A stretch of DNA of 64,000 nt from Telmatactis stephensoni (GCA_029948255.1 JALIZF010001711.1:248001-312000); one strand, 5' to 3'. Positions 49,062 to 61,149 are shown, numbered from the stretch's first letter. Made by a program: numbers and translations. The notes: generated by a model not told the origin, from the sequence alone.

Positions 49062-49928
49062 ATCCTGTTCCAGAGCTTGATCTAGCCTTTGCACTGAGTT
49101 CTGCAGCACTAGCTGATCCTGACTCTACATTCAGCCTTCTGAAAGACACTGTCATCTCAATCGTAAATAAATACAACAGTGACAAAGTTAGATACGCTGT
49201 TATCGTCTTCGGATCGAACGCCAAAACCTCACTGAGTTTTGGAGAGTTTTCCATAGACCTTGACAAATTGAAGAACTACATAAGCACCTTACAACGACCG
49301 GTAGGCGAACCCAATCTTGTCAAAGCAATGCAAGCGGCATCTGTGGAGTTCAGAAAATCTTTGGCTCGACCCAATGCTAAACGAGTGCTAGTTGTGGCTA
49401 TGGACAAAAAGTCTTCAAACAGGTACAATATACGAAAGAAAGAACGAAATGAAGGAAAGGAGGGGGAGGGAAGGAGGAAGGAAGGGTGAAACGAGAAAGG
49501 AAAAAAGGAAGGATGAAAAGAAGGAAAGAAAGAAGAAAGAAGGAAATAAATAAATAAATAAATGAACAAACGAACGAACAAACGAACGAACAAAAGAAAG
49601 AACGAACGAAAGAAAGAAAGAAAGAAAGACAATCATTATATATAAAAGGAAAAACAACTAATACATATACATACATGTTATTTACCAAAAATGGAATTTA
49701 GTTTCCAAATAAGGTAATTTCTGTATTTATGTAGAATGGATGAACTCAAAACAGCTGCTGGTCCTCTAGAAAGCTCAAAGGTGAAAGTCATCCCAGTTTT
49801 GGTAGGTAAAGATGCCGACCCGCACGAGTTGACGGGAATCACCACCAACAAGGGTAACATGGTCGATGGTAAAAATATCAAAGACCCAGATGAGTTAGCC
49901 AAAGAAATCATGAAAAAAATTGCAGTCG
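49062..49928 (+). CDS. VWA module 31 (2 exons)
   Basis: 185 residues from exons 49062-49422 and 49735-49928. Strand 1 is VPELDLAFALSSAA, strand 2 VRYAVIVFGS. The third strand is KRVLVVAMDKKS. The interior intron (312 bp, phase 2) splits the Arg of SSNR-MDELKTA and is mostly a purine-rich GAAA tract. The second exon has VKVIPVLVGKDADP and ends KKIAVG at GTAAGA. Confidence 0.87.
49437..49630. repeat. Purine-rich GAAA/GAAGG tract
   Basis: Almost pure A/G on the plus strand with AAAT and GAAC interruptions. This strand orientation is opposite to the pyrimidine tracts in other introns of the array. Confidence 0.85.
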
Positions 49929-50546
49929 GTAAGAAATTCTAATCTCAAAATATAATGTGTATTAATGTGACTTAAGTGAAAGTCATCGAGGGTTGAGATG
50001 TTTTTAGATGCTAGCCAACGATTTGATCCATTCACTTACTCTCATTGAAACCTCTGTAAAACGGCCACGTAATCTTCCCCGTGGGTGGTTGTTGTGTGGA
50101 GAGGTTCGACTGTAGCCCGATTTACTCGTTATGACTTATTACTCCCAACTTTTTAAAGTTGATGTGATATCTAACCGATTTTATCAACAATAAAGATGTA
50201 GATGTAGATGACACGGCATCCCTTATTCTGGGCACGCGGTCCATCATTTTTGGCAAGCATCCTAATAATTATTATCGTGTAAACGGAATATTTGTTGGCT
50301 GATGGGGTGCCGTACCCAAAATAAACGGTCCACGTGCCAAGATTTAGGGGTGCCGTGCCATGAAAAGGTTGTCGTGTGAATCAGACTTGCATTTTCAAAA
50401 TATGAGATGTAAAGAGCACGGATAATAATAACGACGAATGATACTTTATTACTTTCCATCAACATGGCTTTTCAGAGTAACTACAGTGAATATAAACGAA
50501 AAATCTGAAATTAAATCAAAATATCAAAACTATGTATTTGTATAGG

Positions 50547-50707
50547 AAATCGCACGATCTTGAGTACAATCCGGAATTAATAGGTACGAGTAATGTTTTG
50601 AAAGTTCTCAAAATAGGACGAGCCTTTAGGCGAGTCCTATTTGAGAGTTTTCAAAACATTACGAGTAACTATTAATTCCGAATTGTACGAGAAGATCGTG
50701 CGATTTT
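50547..50707. repeat. Foldback element
   Basis: AAATCGCACGATCTTGAGTA at the left pairs with the right end CGAGAAGATCGTGCGATTT. AATGTTTTGAAAGTTCTCAA pairs with TTGAGAGTTTTCAAAACATT around a short loop. The arms are about 75 bp. Confidence 0.88.
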
Positions 50708-50711
50708 TTAT

Positions 50712-50850
50712 TTATAATACACTATAAATTTCAATTAACGATTGTCGTTGCCATAGCGACTTAATAGGTACTCTACAGAGTACAATTAATGATTTAATTG
50801 TACTCCTCTCGTCCAATCAGAATCGAGTAATTTTGTATAGTGTATTATAA
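50712..50850. repeat. Inverted-repeat element next to a foldback
   Basis: 15-bp ends TTATAATACACTATA and TATAGTGTATTATAA are exact reverse complements, and ATTAATTGTA-type symmetry lies inside. It starts 5 bp after the element at 50547-50707, so the two may be nested parts of one transposon. Both are in the 1,072-bp intron between modules 31 and 32. Confidence 0.82.
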
Positions 50851-51000
50851 GGAAGTTAATAATCTGTTGTCTAATTTTGATTATCATGATCAGCACGGGA
50901 ATTGTGTGGCTTCATCATTAGCTAAGTTGCGGCAGGGAAAATCTGTTAACGACAACTTTAAAAAAAAGAGAAAGCTATCATAATTTTGTTGTTATTTCAG

Positions 51001-51825
51001 ATCTACCAGTCATTCCAAGACTCGACCTTGTGTTTGCGCTAAGTGCTAATGCCTTCGATGCTGACCAAAACTTCCAGAAGTTCAAAGACGTCATAAAATC
51101 CATCGTTGATGAATACGGAAGTGCAAAGATACGATATGCAGTAGTTGTGTTTGGAGATCGACCTTTAGTGAAAATATCCTTCTCAACCCGTTACCCTGAC
51201 GACAGTAGCCTCAAAGCTGCTCTTGACAATATCCCACGGTCACGTGGTGCGCGGCTAGACCTGGCACTAGAGGAAGGAAAGAGAGTCTTTGAGAGAAGCC
51301 CTGATCCTGAGGCCAAGAAAGTGTTGGTAGTTGTGATGGATAAAAGATCAGACTCACGACTTAGTGATGTCAAATCTGCTGCAAGGTATCGTTTCTTACA
51401 TTTTACTGCTTCTTAGAGGACACGGCCGATTCCTAAAGGCACGATTAGGGCTCAAGTCCTTTCTAAATATTTAACTGTCATACTTGGATAATTTTCTGAA
51501 ATCAATTTTAAGAGTCCCATCATGTATTTCGGGCTTGTTAAAAATTTATAAATACTCATAAGACAGCCTTTTTGAAATAGCGGTACAAATATGGATATAA
51601 TATGGTTATGTCCCGCTGGTAAAAACTAGGCTTAACAATACAACAATTTTGCTTTTAGAACTGTTGAAGAAGCAGGAATTCGAGTTATTCCCATCGTGTT
51701 TGGAAACCAAGCAGACAAGAATGAGCTGACTTCTACAACACCCGAGAAACCAAACATTATTGATGCAGGCAAAGATGATAAGCCTAAAGACATCGGGAAA
51801 AAAATTATTGAGAAAGCTGTAGCAA
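51001..51825 (+). CDS. VWA module 32 (2 exons)
   Basis: 184 residues from exons 51001-51385 and 51659-51825. Strand 1 is IPRLDLVFALSANA, strand 2 IRYAVVVFGD. The MIDAS-Thr loop is RSRGARLDLAL, and the third strand is KKVLVVVMDKRS. The interior intron (273 bp, phase 2) falls after VKSAA, late in the helix. The second exon (VEEAGIRVIPIVFGNQA) ends EKAVAS at GTACGT. Confidence 0.87.
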
Positions 51826-52262
51826 GTACGTTTGTCTATTGAACAAACAATATTATGTATTTGTCCTTTTCTTTTTTCTTGTCTCAATTCAATAATAGGC
51901 CGGGAATTCCGCTCGCGCGTTCCTATATGAGGCAAAAGTATTCGCAATATTCAAAACCTCCCAGCGCGTCCAGATGATGGGCGGTTCTAATATCGATTCA
52001 GTGCAGTACATGTGCCTCAAATAGCCTATATACAGCCTTATATAACTAACTGGATCCATTCTTAGGCTCTTGTATTTGTATTTCAATACAGTTTCCAATA
52101 GCCTTTATAAAGCTTCCAGTAGCTATAAAGTCACACTCATCTTCGCCTCGTACAATTCGTTTGTTCGTTCATTCGTTCTTTCTTCATGCACTTATTCGTT
52201 CGTTCGTCCATTCATTCATTTCAATCGTGCTTGTTCACTGAGTCTTCAGTCTCTTCTTACAG
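51826..52262. other. Inter-module intron without recognised features
   Basis: Ends in a run of TTCGTTCATTCGTTC-type words before the acceptor at 52262. No element boundary or exon is seen. Confidence 0.4.
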
Positions 52263-52579
52263 AGGGAAAGAAAATCCCAGAAGTCGATATAGCGTTTGCC
52301 ATCAGCGCCACAGCTGTCAGATCTAGCTCGAACTTTAGAAAGATGAAAGACGTCATCAATGCAATTATTGATGAGTACGGCTCCAATCGTGTACACTACA
52401 GTATTCTGTCCTTTGGGGACACACCAGAGGTGCTCATGAAATTCAGCGCTCAATTCCCGGGTGATGAGGACTTAAAGCAGTTCATCTCTCGCATCCCGCG
52501 TAATCGATATGGATCATCATTGGATAAGGCTTTAGAGGTTTGTAGTGATATTTTCAGTGCGCATGCGCGTCTATCTTGT

Positions 52580-52626
<47 letters not shown>

Positions 52627-53543
52627 TCCGGCACTTCTCGTCTTAATCAATCCCTATGTGCTTAAGAATTTTGCATAGCACAGCGAACATGTTTTCTGTT
52701 TCTTTTATACAAAACAATTACTCGGATATAAGGAGAGTTTATTGGTCACAAAAACGTTTGTGGGTGAGTCCGTGCTGTATGGCTGTATAGCCATTGGCTG
52801 AAGGACGCGTATACTGTGAACTCTAACTATGCACGCCCGCGCACTTTTCGAATTTTTGGTCAGTGTAAGTGAATACTTAATGTGCTCGTAAACTATGTTT
52901 TGTTTTATAAAGCACTTGGCGATTGATTAGAACACTCGAGAAGCGTTGAAAAGCACTTGGCTACTCCACGTGGTTCTCTTGACGCTACTCTCGTGTTCTG
53001 ATCAATCTCTGTGTGCTCTAAATCGGGACACAGCACGCACGCGCGTTTTTTATTTCTTTATCATAGTATAGATCACGAGCCATACGCGTCCTTTGCCCAT
53101 ATTCGCATAATTACCTTCTAGAACACCTCTACCATGCACTCAAAGTGTGAATTTCACCAGATTAGGTAACTGCATTGTCACTGTAATGAAGGGGATGCAG
53201 AGAAATCTTAACCTTTTTAGCATATTTTATTTTATACCTAATGTCTCTTTTCCAATTTAGGATGCGCGATACTTCTTTGATCCAGCGGCCGGTGCTCGTC
53301 CGTACGCTAAGAAAGTACTAGTCATCATAGCAGACAAACGTTCAGACAGCGATGAAGAAAACATTGTTGATATTTCTACAATATTACATGAGGATGGAAT
53401 ACGTATCATTGCTGTTCCGCTTGGGTATGAGTCTGAGCCTAAGGAACTGGAAAAGACAACTACAACAAAAGATGACCTGCTACCTTCAAAGGAGAGTGAC
53501 AGACCAAAGAAGATTGCTGATAAAATCATGGAACGAGTGCTTG
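52263..53543 (+). CDS. VWA module 33 (2 exons)
   Basis: 186 residues from exons 52263-52537 and 53261-53543. Strand 1 is IPEVDIAFAISATA, and strand 2 is VHYSILSFGD. The interior intron (723 bp, phase 0) interrupts DKALE-DARYFF. It has a GTT array near its 5' end and a loose inverted repeat. The second exon has KKVLVIIADKRS and IRIIAVPLGYESEP, the same VP order as module 11. It ends ERVLG at GTAAGA. Confidence 0.86.
52574..52622. repeat. GTT microsatellite
   Basis: About 16 GTT units shortly after the donor of module 33's interior intron. The frame runs open through it for a further 18 codons, giving an artefactual ORF. Confidence 0.92.
52796..53096. repeat. Imperfect inverted-repeat region
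   Basis: GGCTGAAGGACGCGTATACT near the left and CATACGCGTCCTTTGCC near the right are inverted. AAGCACTTGGC and GATTAGAACACTCGAGAAG words repeat within. The arms are degenerate. Confidence 0.6.
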
Positions 53544-53923
53544 GTAAGATAATGCTACTTCGTGTTGGCTGGTGATGATTGTGGTGATGATGATGATGAT
53601 GACGACGGCGATAATGATCGATGATGGTGATAGTGAGGAACATGGAACTTCATACTGATGTTGTAATTGTAGTGGAAGTTCTGATTGTTAATTTAAAAAT
53701 CTAACCTGTAAATCGAGTGCTTATTAGAAGGTTGAATATCAGGGCCGTATATAACCTAAAATCCTTGAAGGCAGTCATTTATTTCTAGGAAATATTTAAA
53801 AAGAAGGTATCGGTTCCCTGAGCTAATTAGGGAATAACTTCCCCCTCTGCCCCTGCCCTATATACGAATAGTTAATCACCTTTTAACTTTACCTTTTCTC
53901 AACTTTCTTGAACTATCTTGCAG

Positions 53924-54744
53924 CCCAGTCCATCCCTGAGGTTGACCTCCTATTTGCAGTCAGTACCACTGCTGTTGGAGCAGATACAACCTTTGACCGT
54001 ATGCGTGATACTATAAAGACTGTGATCGACATGTATGGTACAGATAAAATCCGTTATGGTCTTATTGTCTTTGGTTCAACGACTTCCAGGAAACTACAGT
54101 TTAGTAGATTGAAACCCTCACCTAAAGAACTAAAATTACTTCTTGATGGTGTCTCTCGCGGAACTGGTGAGCCTGACTTGGGGAAAGCCTTGGAGGAGGC
54201 CAAACGCTTCTTCCAGGATGCACCACCTAGACCTAATACGAAAAAAGTTCTTGTTGTTATTATGGATAAGAAATCAGTTAACGGACCAGATGAACTTAGA
54301 ATCGTCTCTAAACCTATACACGAGGACAAAATAAAGGTAGGCTATCATAAACTAGGAAGACCCGAGATATACCAGGGAATATTTGTGATAACCGGACTAG
54401 AGTTAACAGGGTTTCATTCTAATCCCATTTTAATGGAGGAAATCTTATATCACGTTTAATTTCCCCTATTCTGTGTACAGCAGTACCTCGACATTTCGAA
54501 CTTCCAAGGAAAGCCAAAAGCTGTTCGTCATAGCGGCGTTTTTGACGTAACAGAATGAGAGTTAGCGATATTTTTCTGTAGCATTTACTTTTTCAACTTC
54601 AGGTGATCCCAGTTGTCGTAGGAAAGGACGCAGATGAAGATGAACTTGGATATATTACACCTGATAAAGGAAATGTTCTTAAAACCAACAAAACAGAGAA
54701 GCCAAAGGATTTGGCCAACAAGATCATGAAGAAGGTCATTTATG
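53924..54744 (+). CDS. VWA module 34 (2 exons)
   Basis: 185 residues from exons 53924-54336 and 54603-54744. Strand 1 is IPEVDLLFAVSTTA, strand 2 IRYGLIVFGS. The loop is RGTGEPDLGKAL, and the third strand is KKVLVVIMDKKS. The interior intron (266 bp, phase 0) is at DKIK-VIPVVVG, as in modules 5 and 8. It ends KKVIYG at GTAAGC. Confidence 0.88.
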
Positions 54745-55030
54745 GTAAGCGTCGCTCGGAAACAATGTGTACATTCCTTTTTTTTTTTTTTTTTTTTTTT
54801 TCAAATTCCGAGTTGCATTTTGTTTCTTTTCTCTTCCTTCCGGCCCTCCTTTTACTCAGTTCTTGTTTCCTCCCTTCTTTCCTACCTCTTTCTTTACATT
54901 CCTGTTCTTATTGTTTTTCGTTTCTTCATTCTTTCCTCCTGCCTGCCTGCCTGCGTGCCTGCCTGCCTTCCTTCCTTCCTTCCTCAATTCCTTTCTTGAT
55001 CTCTACTCTAACTTATGTTAATTTTCCTAG
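54745..55030. other. Inter-module intron: T homopolymer and C/T tract
   Basis: A run of 23 T (about 54779-54801) is followed by CTTCCTTT and CCTGCCTG words up to the acceptor of module 35. Non-coding. Confidence 0.6.
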
Positions 55031-56078
55031 ACAAGAGAGAGTTACCACCAATAGACATGGGATTCGTAATAAGTGCAACAGCTGTTGAAGCAGACGATAA
55101 CTTCAAACAAATGAAGAACATCATTGACCGTATGATACTTAAATACGGTTCAAAGACCATTCGTTACAGCATGATAGTGTTTGGAGACCGTCCTGATATT
55201 AAGATAAGGTAAAGAATAAGCTTTACTTAAAGATGACTAAGCAATGTGCAGGATAAGGTTCGTACGATATTGTCCACAATTTGATACGAAATTAATATCA
55301 CTATAATTTCATTGTAGATTTAGTTCTATATTCCCTAGTGATAGGGAACTACGTAATATGGTCAAACTAGCACCAATGTCCCGTGGTGGTGCTCTGGACA
55401 AGGCGTTGACAATGGCTAAAGACCACTTTAAGAAAGAAGCAAGACCTAATGCCCACAAAATTATGGTTGTAATCATGGATAAAAAGGTAAAAGGTTTTTA
55501 CTTGGGCTACCTGTGATAGACCGATCTGTGTTGCGGTTGTCAAACAAGCAAGTGTGCAAAAGTACCTTTACAAGCAAGCTTCGTTTGCCGGGCTTCTTCG
55601 TAGCCCGAGCGAACGCTATTGTAGTGTCTCGTTCATTTATAATCATCTGCATTTTTGGTCGGTGTGTTGTTTTAAAACCCTCATCGCTTCTCTTCTTGCG
55701 CAACAATCCCGAGAGGGAGAATTAGGAGCCTCTTGTAGCCGGGATATTTGGGTTTTTTTCGCTGCTTTACATCTTCTTTAAAGTGTTTTGCGAGGTACGA
55801 TTCAGTGTGTTACGTAAAACACTGCTTAAGTTACTGTTTACCTGCATTTTGCTCTACCTTTGTCTCTTTTTAGTCCACAAGCAAACCTGACGAACTCGAT
55901 AAAAATGTCAAGTCTGTGGAAGAAGCTGGAATCAAAGTCATACCAGTTGCACTTGGATCTAAAGCTGACAAGGATGAGTTATCCAAATTGACTCCCTGGA
56001 AAGACGATGTCGTTGATGTTAACAAAACGGTTAGTCCTTCTGTTGTGGTGGAGAAGATTCTGGACAATGCTCTTAAAG
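55031..56078 (+). CDS. VWA module 35 (3 exons)
   Basis: 184 residues from exons 55031-55208, 55318-55486 and 55874-56078, the only module with two interior introns. Strand 1 is LPPIDMGFVISATA. The first intron (109 bp, phase 2) splits the Arg after PDIKI and before FSSIFPSD. The second (387 bp, phase 0) follows VVIMDKK and precedes STSKPDEL. The MIDAS-Thr loop is MSRGGALDKAL. It ends DNALKG at GTAAGC. Confidence 0.85.
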
Positions 56079-56179
56079 GTAAGCATTGGAATATAAAGAT
56101 GAGGACGAATTAAAACCAAACAGCGACTACAGGGCAAATTATACCAGTTTAGGAAGTCAAATGAAATTCGTCTCAGAGC

Positions 56180-56300
56180 GTCGTGCGAGACTAGGTCGGA
56201 GTTCGATTCTCCGGCCAGACCAACCCTCAGGGTCTTAAAATAATTGAGGTGAAGGTGCTGCCTTTGTAATTACATCTGCAAATGGTTAGACCTTAACGTC
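56180..56300 (+). repeat. tRNA-like SINE fragment
   Basis: A box-B-like GGAGTTCGATTCTCCGGCC follows a poor box-A region, and then comes AGGTGAAGGTGCTGCCTTTG, typical of SINE bodies rather than tRNA genes. It lies between modules 35 and 36 (56079-56506). No terminal poly-A was seen. Confidence 0.5.
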
Positions 56301-56506
56301 TTCTCGGAAAATGACGTTTAAACGCAGGCCCTGTCTCGTATATTGCGACTTGCCAAAAAATAAGGTCGACCTGTAGGATTAATATTGAAAACTACTGGTG
56401 AATCAGACCTTAAAAATCATTATTACAACCAATGGTGAAGCTACTTAGGTAGGTGCTAGAGTGCGCTTGAAACCTAAACCTAAATCATGTCCTGTTCTAA
56501 CTTCAG

Positions 56507-57058
56507 ATCGACCCAAGATCCCTGAGATGGACATCGCATTTGCCCTTGGCGCAGCATCTCTTCGTTCCAGTCTCAATTTCCAGGCAATGAAAGACACCAT
56601 CAAAGAAATCGTCGACCAATATGGCTCTTACAAATTCAATTATGCTGTCCTCACGTTTGGTGACAAACCGGCGGTTCAACTTGGTTTTGATTCCAGATAC
56701 CCAACAGATGAAGACCTTAAGAAAGCCGTAGGAGCCATCCCCAAAAGTCCTGGGGGAGTTAATCTTGATGAAGCTTTAAAAGGATCGAGAGATCTTTTGA
56801 GCTCTGGACGACCTAAGGCCAGAAAAGTCCTGGTAGTGATAATCGATAAAAAGTCCGACAGTACACTTGAAGACTTAAAAGAATCGGCTAAGACTCTCGA
56901 AGGAGATGGTATCCGAGTCATCTCAGTTGCCTTTGGCAACCGTGGCGATACCAGTGAGCTCGGAAACTTGACTCCAATCAAGGATGATGTTTTGGCCACA
57001 AGAGATGGAGAGGAACCAAAGAAGGTTGCAAAGAAGATCATGGACCGCATTTTGAATG
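56507..57058 (+). CDS. VWA module 36 (single exon)
   Basis: 184 residues in one exon. Strand 1 is IPEMDIAFALGAAS, with Gly at the MIDAS Asp position. Strand 2 is FNYAVLTFGD. The loop is KSPGGVNLDEAL, then KVLVVIIDKKS and IRVISVAFGNRGD. It ends DRILNG at GTAAAG. This is the last intronless module in the window. Confidence 0.9.
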
Positions 57059-57114
57059 GTAAAGTGTCCTCTTCCGCATCATCCACTCAAAAAAATGCTT
57101 TTTGCCTTTAACTT

Positions 57115-57460
57115 GTTAAACTACTATCATACTATGGAGTACTGTGTCATGCCGTGCCATGCTTAACAGTGATTATGCTATGCCGTTGTCGCGCTGCGCC
57201 ATTTTCGTGCTATTTAGCGATAGTGCCGTTTTGTGATCGTGTTATTTCGTGAACGTACTTTGTCGTGATCGTGCAATACCATGATCATACTATTTGGTAA
57301 TCGTGTCTTCCCATGTTATGCTAAACGGTAATTGTGCAATGCCGTAACCGCACTATACTATTATCGTGCTGTTTAGTGATTTTCTTTCGTGACCGTGCTA
57401 TTCCGAGCTCGTGCTTTGTCGTGATCGTGCAATACCGTGATTATTTTAAACTGTGAACAT
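57115..57460. repeat. Degenerate CGTGATCGTGC minisatellite
   Basis: Words such as GTGATCGTGCAATACC, GTGATCGTGTTATTTCGTG, CCATGTTATGC and CGTGCTATTTAG recur at irregular spacing of about 12-16 bp or multiples, filling most of the intron between modules 36 and 37. Units are heavily diverged. Confidence 0.65.
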
Positions 57461-57553
57461 CTGCTGTGGCCGTGTCGAATTTTCACAGCCTCATAAAATC
57501 TGATTTAATCGTCCTTTTTATTCTAACTGCTCCCATTTGTGCTTTCTCATTAG

Positions 57554-58346
57554 AAACTGCAGCCCTACCCGCCCTTGACATCGGCTTTGCCATCAGCGCT
57601 GACGCTCTCGACGCTGACGAAACCTTTGATCGAATGAGAAACGCTATCGGCTACATTGTTACCAAATATGGCACAAGTCGTCTTCGTTACGCCGTCATCG
57701 TGTTTGGGGCAACTCCTACTACTTATATCAATTTTGGTCAAGTTTTCCCTAATCCTAAAGACTTGAAGCAAGAATTACGTTCTCTAAGACGTATTAGTGG
57801 AACACCAGACTTGACAAAAACTTTGACCGAAGCCATCAGAGTATTTGAGTTAGCACCTGTGAGACCAAATTCCAAAAAGGTAACGTTACATTGGAGAACG
57901 TAAGTAGAATAATTAGGGAGAGTTTGAGCTTTGCTTTGCTTTGCTTTGCTCTGCTCTGCTCTGCTTTGCTCTGCTCTGCTCTGCTCTGCTCTGCTCTGCT
58001 CTGCTTTACCTCTCTCCTTCAGCACTGGTGTATCTATCACAGTGATTTAATTTTTGAATTTATCATCTTTTTAAAAACTGTTGTAGACTCTCACAATTAC
58101 TGTTTGTTTCATAGGTGTTGGTAGTAATTGTTGATAAGAAATCTTCAAATAGTCCTACCGAGATCGAAAACAAAGCCAAGCCATTGGAAAAGAGTGATAT
58201 TAGGGTAATACCAGTAGCAGTAGGAACAAATCCTGATCCCAAGGAATTGGAAAAGCTGACTTCAAATAAAGAGAACCTTCTAAAGGTTCCTAAGGATGAA
58301 AAACCAAATACTCTTGGACAGAAGATCATGGACAAGATACTTAAAC
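57554..58346 (+). CDS. VWA module 37 (2 exons)
   Basis: 186 residues from exons 57554-57879 and 58115-58346. Strand 1 is LPALDIGFAISADA and strand 2 LRYAVIVFGA. The interior intron (235 bp, phase 0) is at RPNSKK-VLVVI, shared with modules 4, 7, 26 and 38, and holds a GCTCT/GCTTT array. The exit follows DKILK with a GTATGT donor; read-through would reach TAG after two codons. Confidence 0.87.
57936..58010. repeat. GCTTT/GCTCT pentanucleotide array
   Basis: About 15 units of GCTTT and GCTCT inside the 235-bp interior intron of module 37. The two variants are grouped, as in other pentamer tracts of this locus. Confidence 0.92.
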
Positions 58347-59191
58347 GTATGTAGTGTTTGTTGAACTGGTGTTTTGGGGGAGTGTTTCATCCATATTGTA
58401 GTCTAACGACTGAACTACGAGGCTCAACTTTGTCGGGTTGAGGACTTGTAAATGGTGTGCTATGTTGCCGCCGCCCTTGCCATCCCAAGGGTTTCTTCGT
58501 TAAGCCTGGGTTACTGTAAAATCATAAACTATGCTTAAGTAACATTCACGCACTCAGTAATGTAATATTTATTATTATAAAATATTTGAGTTATAACGCG
58601 CGCGCTGATTGGCTTGCTACCATGTTTATATCAGAGGACAGAGACATGGCTCGCTCAAAAAAAAAAGCAGTATAAAGCGATCGCTTATGTCTCTGTACTG
58701 TGATATATACACGATGGAAAATGTAGAGCACTCTTAAGCCTGCTTTTCTCTTGCTCTACATCTTCCATCGTGTTTATATCACAATACAGAGACATGCGCG
58801 CGCGTTTTATATTCCTTAAATATATTCTACATTACAACTAGTATGAAGACAGCACAGAAACTTGAGAGTTAGTTCTCGATGAATAGTTATTATCGATTAC
58901 GATAGTTGTCGATGACTACACACTGTTAATATCGTAACACTGTTGTTATCGAGAATCAAACGAGTTTTCCCTTGGAAAAAGACAAACTGCTTGGTTATCG
59001 ATAACTTGTAACTTTTTACGTTTCCATATTAGTTGGCGACATTTTTTAGTCATTGATAACACTCCTGACAACTACTTCCTTAATCTGTGGAAATTCATTT
59101 CTTTGTGCCTTTAAATTATTGTCAATTTAATCATACGAATTCTTTTTTCTTTCTTAAAAAATTCTTCAAACTTGATGTTTTTCCTTTTTAG
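58347..59191. other. Inter-module intron of 845 bp
   Basis: Contains the inverted-repeat element at 58687-58795, a TATGCTTAAGTAACATTC..ACTCAGTAATGTAAT stretch related to the 77-bp unit, and TATCGAT-rich symmetric sequence around 58890-59010. No exon was recognised. Confidence 0.5.
58687..58795. repeat. Inverted-repeat element
   Basis: ATGTCTCTGTACTGTGATAT and ACACGATGGAAAATGTAGAG pair with the right arm ending CACAATACAGAGACAT. The arms are about 45 bp, with a 20-bp loop. GACAGAGACATGG upstream at 58640 suggests a larger parent element. Confidence 0.85.
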
Positions 59192-59707
59192 CTATCCCGT
59201 CCATACCAGAAATGGACCTCAGTTTTGTCATTAGCGCCACTGCCATAGATGCGACCACAAATTTCCAGACAATGAAAGACATTGTTAAAACTGCGATTGA
59301 TAAGTACGGTGTTGATAGGCTACATTACAGTGTTATTGTATTTGGAACCACACCCGTTGTACAACTGAAGTTTACCAATAAATTCCCCTCTGATGAGACC
59401 TTTAAGGCCTTCGTTGAGAACTTCCCAAGAGCAAGTGGTCGTGCTTTGCATAAGGCTCTTGATAAGGCGAGGACATTGTTTGAAACCGATGGAAGACCCA
59501 CTGCCAAAAAGGTACTTTTACTGTTTATCACACCTACTTACGTGTTTGAAACTACTCCAGAATGGCAAACCTAGGAATAACTTGAAATGTTCGTGAAAAG
59601 ATTTCTAAATCCTTTCTAAAAGCTTCTTACATTATTACTTGATCAGACGTGGCAGTTCTGTCCAGTGAACGCTCGCTGTGGAAAGCTATGTCCAATATTA
59701 CCTCGCC

Positions 59708-59741
<34 letters not shown>

Positions 59742-60061
59742 ACTTATGATGATGATTAATGATGATGAATTATCTTAAGTATCTAATTGTAACTTTAAAT
59801 TCCTGTTTATTCATATTTTCTGCCTATAGGTTATTGTTCTTGTGATGGACAAAAAGCCATCCAGTGATCCAGAAGAAATCAAGAAACACGGCAAACGACT
59901 CGAAGAAGAAGGAATCCTCGTGATTCCAGTGGCTTTTGGTCGAGAGTCTAAACCTACAGATTTGGAACCTACAACTACAGACCCTGGTAATGTCATCCCT
60001 GCAAAGGAGACTGATAAACCAGAGGATATCTTGGAAGAGATCATGAAAAAGATTGCGAGTC
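59192..60061 (+). CDS. VWA module 38 (2 exons)
   Basis: 184 residues from exons 59192-59511 and 59830-60061. Strand 1 is IPEMDLSFVISATA, strand 2 LHYSVIVFGT. The interior intron (318 bp, phase 0) is at RPTAKK-VIVLV, and a TGA/GAT run lies at 59705-59745 in it. The second exon has MDKKPSSDPEEI and ILVIPVAFGRESKP and ends KKIASR at GTAAGT. Confidence 0.88.
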
Positions 60062-60349
60062 GTAAGTGAATTTTATTTTTAATTCCATCAGTCAGTCAGT
60101 CGATCAATCGGTCGGTCAGTCAGTCAGAGAGTTGAAGCGATGGTTTCTGGGCTGTGTAGCACTTAATTTGTAAAACGATTTCCAAGATTTTTTATAATAT
60201 ATTACTATAAAAATGCTAAAATTGTTGAAAAAATTACAGACATTTCGGGGCATGTGTCTCTTCTTTAGTGTCTAACAGCCTATCGGTCGGTCCGTCGGTC
60301 AGTCAGTCAGTCCGTCACTTAAATGTTCTTCTTTAATCTTTTCCCAAAG

Positions 60350-61085
60350 AAAAGCCACGTGTCCCAGAACTCGATCTTGGTTTTGCCATCAGTGCAAGAG
60401 CCGTGCAGTCCTCTAAGAACTTTAAAACAATGAAAGACACCGTCTACAAGATAAGTCAAAAGTACGGCACAGGCAAGATTCGTTATGCGTTGCTGACATT
60501 CGGTAAATGGCCCAGAATAAATATCCCCTTCAGAACCACGCCCGTAACCTCTCAAGACCTCAAGGGTTACCTTGATTTAGTACGAATACACGACGGAGGT
60601 GCAGATCTTGAGAAAGCTCTGGAAGAAGCCAAGAATATGTTTGTGGACGCTAGACCTACTGCAAAGAAGATCCTTGTGTTGATTACAGATAAGAGATCTG
60701 ATAGTAATCCTGATAACATCAAGGTTTGTAGTCTTGTAGTAGACTTTATTTGCACAGTGGACGCTCATTTGAATGCGAATACCCTCGATCAGATCGAGGT
60801 CAGCTCTTATCTTTCACCTTGGAGAGATGCCTTTTTGAGTATGAGTAATAGACTAATTTAGCAAAAACGACGCGACATGCCATTAATAATTTATACACTT
60901 TTTTCATTAACAGATTCTTCCTCTCGAAAAGTCAGATATTCGTGTCATCCCTGTAGCACTTGGCTCCGAGTCAAATCCGAACGAACTGTTAGTAACTACG
61001 ACCAACAAGCAAAATTTGATCAAAGTAGACGACAAAGAAAAGCCAAGAGATCTTGGTGACAAAATCATGGACAAAATTATCAAAG
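60350..61085 (+). CDS. VWA module 39 (2 exons)
   Basis: 182 residues from exons 60350-60723 and 60914-61085. Strand 1 is VPELDLGFAISARA, and strand 2 is IRYALLTFGK. The loop is IHDGGADLEKAL and the third strand KKILVLITDKRS. The interior intron (190 bp, phase 0) follows PDNIK, one base from the phase-2 site of modules 10 and 20. The helix is shorter than usual before PLEKSDIRVIPVALG. It ends DKIIKG at GTAAGA. Confidence 0.86.
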
Positions 61086-61149
61086 GTAAGATGATTATAG
61101 ACAAATGCGGAGTTTGAAGATGCTGTTCCATCAAGAAATTCTCCTCAAG

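Noticed and set aside
52070..52262. Extended open frame upstream of module 33
   Set aside because: It lies before a good acceptor and is rich in CGTTCATT words; it is treated as intron.
55487..55873. Open frames of 70-77 residues in the second intron of module 35
   Set aside because: No known motif. The stretch shares CTTGGGCTACCTGTG with 43341-43355 and is more likely part of a dispersed repeat.
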